Counted from the first letter of the stretch, positions 24,551-34,040 are shown. The stretch is DNA of 37,528 nucleotides from Nemertoderma westbladi (GCA_032718475.1 JAUCBJ010005400.1:1-37528), one strand, 5' to 3'. The notes: generated by a model from the letters alone, not told the origin. Numbers and translations are program-made.

Positions 24551-26140
24551 ATGTCTACAGGTGATGGCATCGCCGAACTTTATGCTGGTGTTAAACAAAT
24601 AGAGGACATAGAGTCGGACACAGAACCTGATGAGAAACATGTTGAACACAACCTTGACACTGCCATAGAATACACCGGTTTCGGTTTGTTCCATATATTA
24701 TTCACCCTTTGTTGTGGGTGGGCCAACGTGTCTGACAGCTTCGAGGTCATGTCGGTTTCTTTTATTCTTCCTTCCGCTGCGTGTGACTTAGATCTAACCT
24801 CAACCGATAAGGGAATCCTAACTTCCGCTATTTTCGTAGGTATGATGGTGGGCGGCTATGTTTGGGGCGCTCTGGCCGACATCAATGGTCGTCGTAAAGT
24901 CCTCCTGTTCTCCCTTCTTGTCAACGGAATCTCGGCTCTTCTTTCGAGCTTCTCTCCTTACTTCTCTCTCTTCGTGATCCTTCGGTTGTTCAGCGGGATC
25001 GGTGTCGGCGGCTCCATCCCGGTAATATTTACCTTCTGCTCCGAGTTCCAACCCGCCTCGCGTAGGGGCTCTATGATTGGCGTTGTCGCTTTCTGTTGGA
25101 TCCTCGGCAACGTGCTGACCGCGGGGGTCGCCTGGCTCGTTATACCCGGGGACACCCACTTCATTACGTTAGGAACTCTGAAGTACGACTCTTGGCGGAT
25201 GTTCGTTGCATTGTGTTCTCTTCCGAGTTTAACATCCGCTTTTATCATGTTATTCCTTCCGGAAAGTCCTAAATTTCTATACTATAGCGGGAAACACGAC
25301 GAGGTTGTAAAAGTTCTAGAACTAATGCACCGATGGAACCATAGGAATGGGGAGGTTTTCTTGGTTAAATCATTAGTAGCATGTGAGTTAGAATATGAGC
25401 GTTTAGCTATTAGAGCGAGTAGCGATTACATCCCAGCGTCGCGTCTGCGACGGTTCTTGGCCGAGGTTCGGGACATCGGTACAGCAACCTGCTGTTTATT
25501 CAACCGGCACCTCCGCAAAATCAGCGTGGCGCTAGCTGTGGTAACAATTACTTTCAGTTTCGGTTACTATGGACTTGTCCTGTGGTTGCCCGAACTGTAC
25601 AATCGCATGCGATTGTATGGCGGCACCCCATGTCAACCCCCGGACCTACCCAACCGTCCTGTTCCCGCCGGGAACTGCTCCACTCCGCTCTCCGATCAAA
25701 TCTTCGTAGATTCTTTCTACTCGACTTTGGGTAGCATCCCAGGCGCGATCCTAACTACTATTTTTGTTGATTACATTGGTAGGAAGGTACTACTCGCTTC
25801 AGGTATATTTGTCTCCTCTGTTACCGTATTTTTTATCTGGCAACTCCACAGTGTCACCGACGCTGTTATCCTCGCCACAGTGTTCGGTTGTTTCGCTACG
25901 GTAGCCTGGGTTGCCTTGGACGTGGTCTACACCGAGGTCTACCCCACAACGCTCCGGTCCACTGCCTTCGGTTTTTTCATGTTTATCAGCCGAATCGCTA
26001 CGATTCTCGCTCAGCTTACTTTCGCCGAGATGGTCGACTCGCATTGCGCCGTTCCCATTCTCCTAGTCGCCACGCTATTAGCGGTTGGGTTTGTGGTTAG
26101 CTTGGTTCTCCCGAATCGCAAAGGGAAATACCTCGAATAG
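24551..26140 (+). CDS. SV2/SVOP-like major facilitator transporter, intronless
   Basis: A 529-residue membrane transporter of the major facilitator superfamily, closest in motif order to synaptic vesicle glycoprotein 2 and SVOP (recognised by eye, no search). Residues 1-40 are an acidic cytosolic tail. TGFGLFH at 42-48 opens TM1. LPSAACDL at 73-80 and DKGIL at 86-90 match the SV2-type TM1-TM2 loop. GALADINGRRK at 106-116 is MFS motif A, followed by GIGVGGSIPV at 149-158, PESPKFL at 238-244 with GKHDE, a cytosolic loop at about 245-320, DYIGRK at 407-412, and ALDVVYTEVYP at 455-465. About twelve TM segments fit. The loop at about 350-385 is short, has a sequon (N375-C-S) and two Cys, and lacks the long pentapeptide-repeat luminal domain of vertebrate SV2, so SVOP-like is the safer label. 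Substrate is unknown. The ATG has G at -3. The CDS is GC-richer than its flanks and uninterrupted: a one-exon gene or an old retrocopy. Confidence 0.9.
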   Translation: MSTGDGIAELYAGVKQIEDIESDTEPDEKHVEHNLDTAIEYTGFGLFHILFTLCCGWANVSDSFEVMSVSFILPSAACDLDLTSTDKGILTSAIFVGMMVGGYVWGALADINGRRKVLLFSLLVNGISALLSSFSPYFSLFVILRLFSGIGVGGSIPVIFTFCSEFQPASRRGSMIGVVAFCWILGNVLTAGVAWLVIPGDTHFITLGTLKYDSWRMFVALCSLPSLTSAFIMLFLPESPKFLYYSGKHDEVVKVLELMHRWNHRNGEVFLVKSLVACELEYERLAIRASSDYIPASRLRRFLAEVRDIGTATCCLFNRHLRKISVALAVVTITFSFGYYGLVLWLPELYNRMRLYGGTPCQPPDLPNRPVPAGNCSTPLSDQIFVDSFYSTLGSIPGAILTTIFVDYIGRKVLLASGIFVSSVTVFFIWQLHSVTDAVILATVFGCFATVAWVALDVVYTEVYPTTLRSTAFGFFMFISRIATILAQLTFAEMVDSHCAVPILLVATLLAVGFVVSLVLPNRKGKYLE

Positions 26141-26434
26141 TCTCACCTACATTTGAACTACCTCTAGAATAACTCCCGCCATCGCATTTAAATATTCGCC
26201 TACTTACATATTGCATATTGGTACTGGGTTCGTTTTTTGTATTTAATGCATTGATTTTTTAATAATTGTGTTTTACGCATTAATCGAGATTTATCCAATG
26301 AATTTATAGCGTTGTTTTATTCTGTTTCAACAACAAAGCTCATACAAAACAAAACTCAAATCAAAAACGGATATCCAAACGCGCATCATAAATAACTGGG
26401 TGTGTTATGATGAGGTATATAAGGCCCCCAAATT

Positions 26435-26440
26435 AATAAA
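26435..26440 (+). promoter_or_regulatory. Candidate polyadenylation signal of the transporter gene
   Basis: AATAAA at 26435-26440 is the first canonical hexamer I see after the stop codon, 295 bp downstream; a second lies at 26462-26467. A TATA-like tatataagg sits just before it at about 26416, so the assignment is tentative. Confidence 0.4.
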
Positions 26441-26960
26441 ACATCGCCATTTTAGAGGTGAAATAAATGTTTATGCAAGCGGTTTAATGTTGCGGGTTTT
26501 TTAAACCGGCAACGATATGCCATAGTGTAAATGATAAGCCGACAACCAAAGTCGATAACCTTTATTAACGATAATTAATGTAAATTGTCAATTGAAGGAA
26601 ACGAAACGGTTATATTTACACAGTGTTTGAAAGCTAATTCTAGCCAATTAATATTCTGTCATTGTGAACAACTATCATTGATCATTGGTCTACTATAGGT
26701 GCCAAATTAACTTTAATTAATTTAATTAATTAATTAACCGCTTTTAAAAAAATTCAAATTTTTTTAAAAAATGAAAAAACCATTTGCAATAAAAAAATGT
26801 AGAAATATTATGAAACCAAGAAAAACTGGCGGGAATTTATTGAAGCTTACGAAATTACCTTTCATATAAAGCAAAAATTTCAAAAAGCGATTGAGAAATG
26901 GCGGAGAAGTAATATTATTCGTATGAAAAAATGTCATTCTGAGGGATATATTTTTTTACA

Positions 26961-27030
26961 GAACACAAGCGAACACAGTAGAACACCCCCGAACACACTC
27001 CAAAAACTGCCGAACACAATCGAACACAGT
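26961..27030. repeat. GAACACA motif repeated at 10-bp spacing
   Basis: gaacaca or gaacacc begins at 26961, 26971, 26981 and 26991, then gaacaca at about 27012 and 27022. The intervening bases vary. The near-exact helical-turn spacing places every copy on one DNA face. Confidence 0.75.
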
Positions 27031-27337
27031 CGAAAATAGAAAGAGCACAAAAAAATAACACAGGGTACCAACTTTTAGATAACATTAGCCACGTGTTGCT
27101 TTTCTATAAGAAAATTCCCGAAATTATTTAATAAAATTGTCGCGAAATTAAATATTCATTTATTTTCACATCAGGCCGAGCCTAAAGGCGACAACTAATA
27201 ATTTAACATACTGTAGTACTGTAGTAGGTCTAGTTAGTAGTGTGGTTAGCACCGGGACAGAGATCCTTACCGGTACCTGCCAGGGTAGGTACTTAACCAG
27301 GACCCAGCTCTTTATATTCCAGTGCAGCAGTAGGCAG

Positions 27338-27355
27338 GTAGGTACCGGTACCTAC
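27338..27355. other. 18-bp perfect palindrome
   Basis: gtaggtacc and its exact complement ggtacctac abut with no loop. Related half-sites (ccggtacct at about 27270, gggtaggtac at about 27283) lie upstream, so the patch may have grown from local inverted duplication. Confidence 0.85.
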
Positions 27356-27500
27356 AGTATGTTGTACCGTACCGTACGTCATGTACAGTACAGTACGTAC
27401 GGTAACGGGATATCTTCCTAATTCATATCCCCAGCAATCAGTCCCAGACGAAGCTATTCTAGTACACAGGCAAACAGGGGTGGGTTGCTGGACGCCCTAC

Positions 27501-27660
27501 TTAACCCCTATTAGTTAAAAGCGCTTTTAAAAAAACTTTAAATAACGCTATTAGCTTAATAAGGTTGCTTGACACCCTTTTAACCTAAAAGCACTTTTAG
27601 TCTGCTAAAAGCGCTTTTAGTAAGACAACTATTTTCTATGGAGCCACTAATAGGGGTTAA
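27501..27660. mobile_element. piggyBac-like MITE (160 bp with TTAA target duplications)
   Basis: The element is bounded by TTAA on both sides. Inside these are perfect 11-bp terminal inverted repeats, CCCCTATTAGT at 27505-27515 and ACTAATAGGGG at 27646-27656. TTAA target duplication with termini starting CCC is the signature of the piggyBac superfamily. The interior has three GCGC/GCAC-centred palindromes of the form aaaagcgctttt (one is a perfect 16-mer, ctaaaagcgcttttag, near 27605) and no ORF. It is non-autonomous. Confidence 0.7.
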
Positions 27661-28015
27661 AAGTTACTTCGAAGCACCTTTTAGTTGCTATTAAAGGCTA
27701 TAACAATAATGCATTATATATTTTTGTACCATAACATCATTAATATCGTGTCATTTTTTGTGGCCACATTTGTTCTAGAACAATGAATACATCAATGTTT
27801 AATGTCAAATATATTCTAGAATAATCATACTATACTAGAACCAATATTATAAGTTATAATGATCATTAAAAGTGACTTAAAGCTACGAAGTCCAAAAAAC
27901 GTAGAGGGTTGCCTCCATGGCGATATATTACCCTAATTAGATTCTAGAAATATATTATATCGTATTATTTAATGTTTTTATTTCGGTATCTACACATGCA
28001 AGTTTATTTTTTATT
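27661..28015. other. AT-rich spacer, no gene seen
   Basis: Unique AT-rich sequence with several ttctaga words (about 27772, 27821, 27941). I see no coding or RNA feature. Confidence 0.5.
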
Positions 28016-28210
28016 ATGTCAGTGCATTTGATGTTGATGCTTGACAACATAACGCAAATGCAGTTAAATCGTGAGCGCGTATTAAGAAGTAAAGACAACC
28101 CATTTGATGTTTTCAGTGACAAAGAACTTATCCAAAGGTTTCGGTTTGATAAATCAGCTATTATAGACATTTCAGATATCATTCGCGACGATTTTAAGAG
28201 ATATGATTAA
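28016..28210 (+). pseudogene. PIF/Harbinger transposase N-terminal fragment
   Basis: A 64-codon ORF whose second half reads RERVLRSKDNPFD, then FSDKELIQRFRFDKSAIIDI. This matches the conserved N-terminal helix region that precedes the DDE domain in HARBI1-like transposases, with its NP..., D.E...RFRF pattern (family knowledge). The catalytic domain is absent: the frame stops at 28210 and AT-rich non-coding DNA follows. A minus-strand ORF at 27955-28182 is the shadow of this one. Confidence 0.65.
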
Positions 28211-28266
28211 TTAATACATAATTAATATTTATTTGTTAATTCAACTTTTTACTTTTATTATATTAT

Positions 28267-28353
28267 TTATTGACGCGGGGGTGGTCTAACGCATTCCACT
28301 AGACAGGCTCGTTCTTTGTCATTCCATGCTGGCTTTCTATTTCTTTTCGCCAT
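28267..28353 (-). pseudogene. Myb/SANT-like ORF start, Harbinger second gene remnant
   Basis: Twenty-eight codons on the minus strand begin MAKRNRKPAWNDKERACLVE and stop at 28267. A basic stretch followed by a Trp-centred W..KER..L.E motif is how the Myb/SANT-like accessory protein of PIF/Harbinger elements begins. It lies 57 bp from the transposase fragment and is tail to tail with it, so both probably come from one element. It is very short, so this stays tentative. Confidence 0.45.
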
Positions 28354-28372
28354 CTTAATGTCTATAATTTAA

Positions 28373-29968
28373 TCACATATCAATCACAATATAACACTTC
28401 TAAATCGTGGTAAGGCAACTGACATACTCAACATGAAAGCAGAAAATCTTTACCATGGCTTATCTCACAATTGATGTACATTCATAGCTGACATGTTTAA
28501 CTCCATCAACAAATCAGGAAACTGTCCCTTGATTCTATCCCAAAGCCTCTTCTTAATCGCTGTTCTTAAACCAATGAAAGGTAACTAAATTTTTGAAAAC
28601 ATGCGCTTTAGAGGCATCACCATACTCAATGTCATTGCCAAATTATGGGAAACTACAATACTTAAGGAATTAGAATGCCTACAAACGAACGACCTACAAC
28701 TTGGTTACAAAACTAAGGTAAACTCGGAGACAGCATACATAACAACAGCTAACCTTATTAAAATCTATAATCAACAGCATTCCCAGGTGCACACAGTTTG
28801 TTTAGACCTCACTTCAGCCTTTGATAAAGTATCATATAACCAGCTCTTTTCAAAGCTATATTCATCAGATGTAAACCCAAGAATTGTTTCTGCAATAAAA
28901 TCATACTACCTGAACTCTGTTGCATACATGCGTAATGGGACATATATTATATATCAGGAAGAAATATCACTAGAACAGGGCGTCCATCAGGGAGGAGTGT
29001 TAAGTTCACTGCTATTTAACTTCTACATTGCTGAAATGGTAAATTCTCTAATTGAAAGCGGCCTGGGACTCCACCTCAATGGCTTATCATTCTGCATTAT
29101 AACGTATGATGATGACATTGTTCTCTTAGCTAATATAAAATCAGATTTAACAGATGTTACAATTAGCCTCTGAATCTCTATCAAACTTGAACCTTTCAGT
29201 CAACATAAAAAAATCGAATTACTTAAACATTGATACTGATGGTTCCACTATCATGGGAGACAAAGTATTTATAGGGGAACAACCGATTAAATCAGTATAA
29301 TCTTGTAGTTATATGGGCTTACCCCTGCCATCAAACTCGAGAGCTTTGAAACACACGATTTTGAACAAGTTATGGATGAATGTCGCTATGATAAACACTC
29401 AGGGTTTCGCTGTTGATAATATGAGCATCGATGTACTGACTACCATATGGCGATCCCTTAGTTTACCAAGTGTTCTGTATGACTCGTCATCACTAGAATC
29501 AAAAGACATAATCGAAATTGCCACCTCAACAAGAAAAGCCATGCGTAGCCTACTACGGGTATCAAAGATGTCAAATGTCATCCTGAATAATTTGTTCCAA
29601 ATACCAAATGTATCTGACATCATACGTGGAAACCAATGTCGCACTATATATAATACATTCAATTGCGGCAATAAAAAAGTAATGTATTTGTTTTATTACC
29701 TACTTGGAGTGAACATTACTGGCCAGGGTAATGTTAAATTATACTCAACCTATAACATATCATCATGGGAATCCAACATACCGAGTGTTACATCTCTTGC
29801 AGTTCATAAATACGCCATAAAGGCTTGTCTTAGTAAACTTAAAAGCACCTGCATCACCCTAACACCCGAGAGAGTTATAAAATACTGCATTTAAAAATTA
29901 TCTATGGAAAATGTGGAGTAAATTTTAATATCCGAAGGCCACTTATTCAGGACATTCTAGATATTTGA
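28373..29968 (+). pseudogene. Reverse transcriptase pseudogene of the non-LTR element
   Basis: Motifs appear in order across three frames. An NRGKAT segment at about 28404 matches the N-terminal RT region. FRGITILNVIAK is at about 28607, motif A (LDLTSAFDKVSY) at about 28803, motif B (QGVHQGGVLSSLLFN) at about 28976, and motif C (ITYDDDIVLL) at about 29099, where the usual YADD Ala is Asp. A thumb-like region continues to about 29895. Damage: in-frame stops near 28472 and 28589, a frame change near 29150, a stop at about 29298, and another frame change near 29893; the final frame ends at 29968. The 190- and 193-codon ORFs at 28601-29173 and 29313-29894 are pieces of this one gene. The clade (CR1, I or other) cannot be set by eye. 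Confidence 0.85.
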
Positions 29969-30115
29969 ACATTGTTTGTCTTGTCTTACCTTCTTAACCA
30001 TACGCCACTTGTGATTCAGTTTTCAATGATTCTTATCTTTATGTGCAAGTGAAATCATTAGTATGTCGTCCGACCATTTAACTAATTAAAGCCGCCGGGG
30101 CCTTATACCAGATTG

Positions 30116-30136
30116 AAATAATAATAATAATAATAA
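30116..30136 (+). repeat. (AAT)n 3' tail of the non-LTR element
   Basis: Seven AAT units directly follow ccagattga at the element's 3' end. Trinucleotide tails of this kind are typical of several non-LTR clades. Confidence 0.8.
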
Positions 30137-31140
30137 TGTCTAAGTTAGTATGTAGTATAATGAGAGTCTCATTCGTATATTTAGGCAAGTCAATCTAGCA
30201 TAAGACCCAAAATATATTTCCTTCCTATCATAAATTTTAGTGACAGAAAAATTTATTTTTTAATCAAATTTTCTACATTTCTAACCTCGAACGCAGATCG
30301 AATACTGTAGGACCGTAATATATACAGTACATATTATTTGTATGAAATTATGTAAATAAATAAATCAATTTACAGTATAAACGCAAAAGTATATCTCTGT
30401 CATTGCGTTATAAAAGTTTTAGTTTTAAGTTAAGGAGTTTAGTTTTAGCGAATTAGTTTTTGTTTACACGTTTTCCCCTTCTTTTCCTAGATTGAATGGA
30501 CTACTTGTGGGCTTTTATTATTTTTCAGATGAGACAAATAAAAATTTAATAGCTCCAGTAGTTTTCGAGATATGAGGAGTTCCTGGCACCTATACCATAT
30601 CAACACCTTTCGGAATTGATAAAATTACTCAAGATACATCACCTTTCAAAGAGCTTGGTACATTATAACCATTAAACCATACTTTTTTGTTTTGTTGAAT
30701 TAATTATTAGTAATCGAAAGCAAGATTAGAAGCAAAATTGTCATTGTTTATTTTATAATAGACACTAAAAGAGCACCAAAACTACAAGCAGCTTGAAATT
30801 TTAAAATAGCCAAAATTGGTAAATTTGGTCTTATAGTTTGGTTATTGAGGTTTTAGAATGTGCTGTTTTCATTGGCAAGGTTTATAAAATTGTGGTATTT
30901 ACAAAAATGGCCAATTTGTCAGTCGAAAATTTTAAGTGCCAGCCAGTGCACTTCTATTTCAGTACTGCAGTACTCTGGTAATGATCCAGTCTGCCAGTAA
31001 TGTAGTGAATTATTCAGTATGTGCATTGCACTGCACTACCTGACTACTGCATTGGGCATTACATTACTGCTAAGTGCTGACTGCATTATGCTGTTACTGT
31101 GTTACTTAATGCCTTATCATTATTATATTAAGGGGACGTC
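30137..31140. other. AT-rich intergenic DNA, no gene seen
   Basis: Unique AT-rich sequence with repeated TACTGTA/TACAGTA words. At about 30958-31110 there is a low-complexity patch rich in actg/tgca words. No ORF with recognisable content was found. Confidence 0.55.
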
Positions 31141-31144
31141 TATT

Positions 31145-31235
31145 TACACCAAAAACACACAAAAACACACAAAAACACACAAAAACACACAAAAACACAC
31201 AAAAACGCACAAAAACACACAAAAACACACAAAAA
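31145..31235. repeat. (AAAAACACAC)n decamer array
   Basis: About nine 10-bp units, one with acgc instead of acac. A 76-codon ORF reads through it as repeated KHTKTHKNTQ and is not a credible gene. The unit is the reverse complement of the long array that starts 1 kb downstream. Confidence 0.95.
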
Positions 31236-32265
31236 CATACGGCACATAAATGAAATGCCTGCAAACCTGAATCTGAACGATAATTAATTACAGAATTATC
31301 ATTGTGGTTTGGGTTGTTGTCTGTTTGTATGCCTGTTTGTATGCATGTTTGTCTGTATGGTGTGGATGTACTTAATTGTAATCCAAAACGCAAATAATTA
31401 TTGCTGAAATAGGCATAGTCCAGTTAGTCTACGCTTGCTACAGGTACCTTCAGTATAAATTAGATCATTGATGCCCTCGATCCTCTGTGGAATTCCCATA
31501 GAACATCACATTGTCTAGGCGGATGCATTGCGCTTATTCCATCTAAACATTACTAATGATTGTCATCAGGTTATGGTTGATATAAGTTGATGATGCCTTT
31601 GATAAATTGCGCAAACTGCGATTATTACAGTGAACTGTGGTTGCGTTTCCCCAACATCTCTTTCCAAGCTTGGTGAGAATAACTCTTCCGGGAAGAAAAA
31701 TATACTCGATTTATGACTACCATCATCCTGTCATCTGATACATCATATGTTGACGTCACAGTGAATTCTCCCTGAATCTGAAACTACAGTACTAGCTCGA
31801 TTCATTCATACTTTATCATTATACACACTGTGTCTGTATTTCATATTCCCTATCCTATGCGTAATATTATTATGGTGTCCGGATATTGCAAATAATAATA
31901 ATTGTGTAAAGAAATATTATACTGCATTTTTTGTAAGAGTTGGGTCCAAAGGTGCCAAATTATGGTTGAATTGAATGGCCGTTGTAAAACTAATTATTTG
32001 TTACATGCAGACATGGGAAAGCAAGACCAGTTATAAACCTCACTGCTTATATGTTCTAAGTTTTTTTTCCATATGTAATAGGTCTACGTAATTTTATTCT
32101 TAAATTGGTACTTCATTGTTGCTTAATTCTTTAATAAAAGATAGAGCGATTGCGATATTGTGTTACAAAATAAATTGAACTGTTTTTCACATAAATATAC
32201 TGTACAAGAGTAATAAACACGAATAGTGCTACTTTTCATACAATAATGTAAATAGTTATTATAAT
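31236..32265. other. Intergenic DNA between the two complementary arrays
   Basis: It contains a short ctgtttgtatgc tandem at about 31319-31356 and a perfect CRE-type palindrome, TGACGTCA, at 31751-31758. No gene is visible. Confidence 0.55.
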
Positions 32266-33027
32266 TTGTGTGTTTTATATGTTTTTGTTTGTTTTTATTT
32301 GTTTTTGTGTGTTTTGTTTGTTTTTGTGTGTCTTTGTTTGTTTTTGTGTGTTTTTATTTGTTTTTGTGTGTTTTTGTTTGTTTTTGTGTGTCTTTGTTTG
32401 TTTTTGTGTGTCTTTGTTTGTTTTTGTGTGTTTTTGTTTGTTTTGTGTGAATTGTATGTTTTTGTGTGTTTCTGTTTGTTTTTGTGTGTTTTTGTTTGTT
32501 TTTGTGTGTTTTGTTTGTTTTTGTGTGTTTTTGTGTGTTTTTGTGTGTTTCTGTTTGTTTTTGTGTGTTTTTGTTTGTTTTTGTGTGTTTTGTTTGTTTT
32601 TGTTTGTTTTTGTATGTTTTTGTGTGTTTTTGTGTGAATTGTATGTTTTTGTGTGTTTCTGTTTGTTTTTGTGTGTTTTTGTTTGTTTTTGTGTGTTTTG
32701 TTTCTTTATGTGTCTTTTGTTTGTTTTTGTGTGTTTTGTTTGCTTTTGTTTGTTTGTGTGTGTTTTTGTTTGTTTTTGTTTATTTGTGTTTGTTTTTGTG
32801 TTTTTGTTTGCTTTTGTTTGTTTGTGTGTGTTTTTGTTTCTTTGTTTTTGTGTGTTTTTGTGTGTTTTCGTTTCTTTTTGTGTGTTTTGTATGTTTTTAT
32901 TTGTTTTTGTGTGTTTTATTTGTTTTTGTGTGTTTTTGTTTGTTTTTGTGTGTTTTTGTGTGTTTTATTTGTTTTTGTTTGTTTTTGTGTGTTCTTGTGT
33001 GTGTTTTGTTTGTTTTTCTGTGTTTTG
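32266..33027. repeat. (GTGTGTTTTT / TTTGTTTTTG)n array, 760 bp
   Basis: A degenerate decamer array of almost pure G and T on the plus strand: gtgtgttttt alternates with gtttgttttt, with occasional 9-bp units and short gaattgtatg interruptions at about 32448 and 32636. Long ORFs cross it in all plus frames (up to 386 codons at 32270-33430) only because the sequence rarely makes stops. They read as Phe/Val/Cys/Leu repeats and are not genes. Confidence 0.95.
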
Positions 33028-33090
33028 TATTGACCCACTTCCCATTGATTTATCGACCTACTTTATCGGCCAATTTTACGAATATAATAC

Positions 33091-33345
33091 TTATATTATT
33101 TATATTATATTTATATTATATTTATATTATATTTATATTATATTTATATTATATTTATATTATATTTATATTATATTTATATTATATTTATATTATATTT
33201 ATATTATATTTATATTATATTTATATTATATTTATATTATATTTATATTATATTTATATTATATTTATATTATATTTATATTATATTTATATTATATTTA
33301 TATTATATTTATATTATATTATATTTATATTATATTATACTATAT
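33091..33345. repeat. AT-only array with 11-bp period
   Basis: tttatattata repeats about 22 times almost without change, then breaks into ttatatta variants at the end. It contains only A and T and is strongly self-complementary, so it can form cruciforms and melts easily. Confidence 0.95.
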
Positions 33346-33709
33346 AGAACTATCGCCTACCATGACCTATTATAAATACAACAGTAAGCTGCAGCAGCCC
33401 TCTAAATTAGTGGGACGTTTGTACTTATAAACCGGTGGTCATTAGACCTACTCTTGGCCGCTGGCACTAAATTTGCTTAGTATTCTATAGAGATTCCAAT
33501 AGAGATATTCTACGTATATTGTACTGTATAGAGATCTAGGACCATCAGGACTCTGCCGCAACGACGGGGAGCGTGTAGACGGAGAGACACTTACTTGTGC
33601 CTTGGTCCCAGGGTTGACAGTGGTGTTTTACCCCCTTGCCCCTAGTCACTGCCAACAGACCCTAATTGCAGGGGGTCGTGTTGCAGGAGGAGCCGAGTAG
33701 GGGAAGAAC
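33346..33709. other. Transition to a GC-richer unique block
   Basis: From about 33540 the composition becomes GC-rich (ccgcaacgacggggagcg and similar), unlike the AT-rich DNA on both sides. No RNA gene was recognised. A gtgttgcag at about 33677-33685 could be a splice acceptor for the ORF at 33710. Confidence 0.4.
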
Positions 33710-33940
33710 ATGACGTATGATGTAGAGGTGGTGGATCAGGGGCATATATTCCACCCTTTTGCGTTCAAGACGCAAGACCCTCGGCCGCCCCGGTCCGGAG
33801 ACATCCTCCAGGAGATCGGGTCCCATCTCCATACCGTGACGCATGAGCCACGCTCCCACAGGTCCCTACTTCAGCGCATCGTCGTGGCCATTCTGCTACT
33901 TTCCTTTAAAAGGTACCTAAATTGTGAATATCGAAATTAA
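33710..33940 (+). CDS. Hypothetical 76-codon ORF or exon, unrecognised
   Basis: The ORF encodes MTYDVEVVDQGHIFHPFAF, a Pro/Arg-rich middle, then LLQRIVVAILLLSFKR. The codons after SFKR run into AT-rich sequence where aaaag|gtacct could act as a splice donor (about 33911-33912). The block is GC-richer than its surroundings. The last third lies inside the left inverted repeat, so part of this reading frame is also present, inverted, near 37,350. I recognise no family; a chance ORF in a GC-rich patch is quite possible. Confidence 0.25.
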   Translation: MTYDVEVVDQGHIFHPFAFKTQDPRPPRSGDILQEIGSHLHTVTHEPRSHRSLLQRIVVAILLLSFKRYLNCEYRN

Positions 33941-34040
33941 AATATGTTAAAATAGGCTGAGACGACACCCCAATTGTTAATATGCATACGGGACATATTT
34001 GCTAATAATTGTAATCGTAATACTGTAGTTAGAGAAAATT
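33887..34040 (+). repeat. Left inverted repeat of the PHD-gene cassette
   Basis: This 154-bp segment matches the reverse complement of 37201-37377. The outer 47 bases (33893-33939) differ at two positions. Inner blocks include aatatgttaaaataggctga, acgacaccccaattg, tatgcatacgg and gttagagaaaatt; gaps of 3-24 bases lie between. No target-site duplication is visible outside the pair. Confidence 0.88.

Larger units (their letters stand above)
26141..27500. other. AT-rich intergenic DNA without recognisable genes
   Basis: It holds the transporter 3' flank, a homopolymer-rich AT tract at about 26700-26790, a 10-bp periodic GAACACA cluster, and a patch at 27230-27410 rich in ggtacc and gtacgt palindromes. 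No ORF of note and no RNA gene were recognised. Confidence 0.6.
28373..30136 (+). mobile_element. 5'-truncated non-LTR retrotransposon
   Basis: This interval runs from the first recognisable reverse transcriptase sequence to an (AAT)n tail at 30116-30136. The tail follows a short GC-rich 3' segment (gccgccggggccttatacc). Loss of the 5' part, including the endonuclease, is typical of target-primed insertion. It begins only 20 bp after the Harbinger Myb fragment, so it may have inserted into that element. Confidence 0.75.

Noticed and set aside
24818-26100. Other ORFs within the transporter gene on both strands
   Set aside because: They are shadows of the 529-codon gene in other frames with no family resemblance.
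31751-31758. TGACGTCA as a functional CRE
   Set aside because: A single perfect octamer with no promoter or gene nearby is not enough to call a regulatory site.
32266-33430. Long plus-strand ORFs (up to 386 codons) of Phe/Val/Cys/Leu repeats
   Set aside because: They are open in several frames only because the G/T and A/T arrays almost never make stop codons. Composition and overlap show they are not genes.
33662-33859. 65-codon minus-strand ORF in the GC-rich patch
   Set aside because: It is antisense to the ORF at 33710, has no recognisable motif, and is expected by chance in GC-rich DNA.
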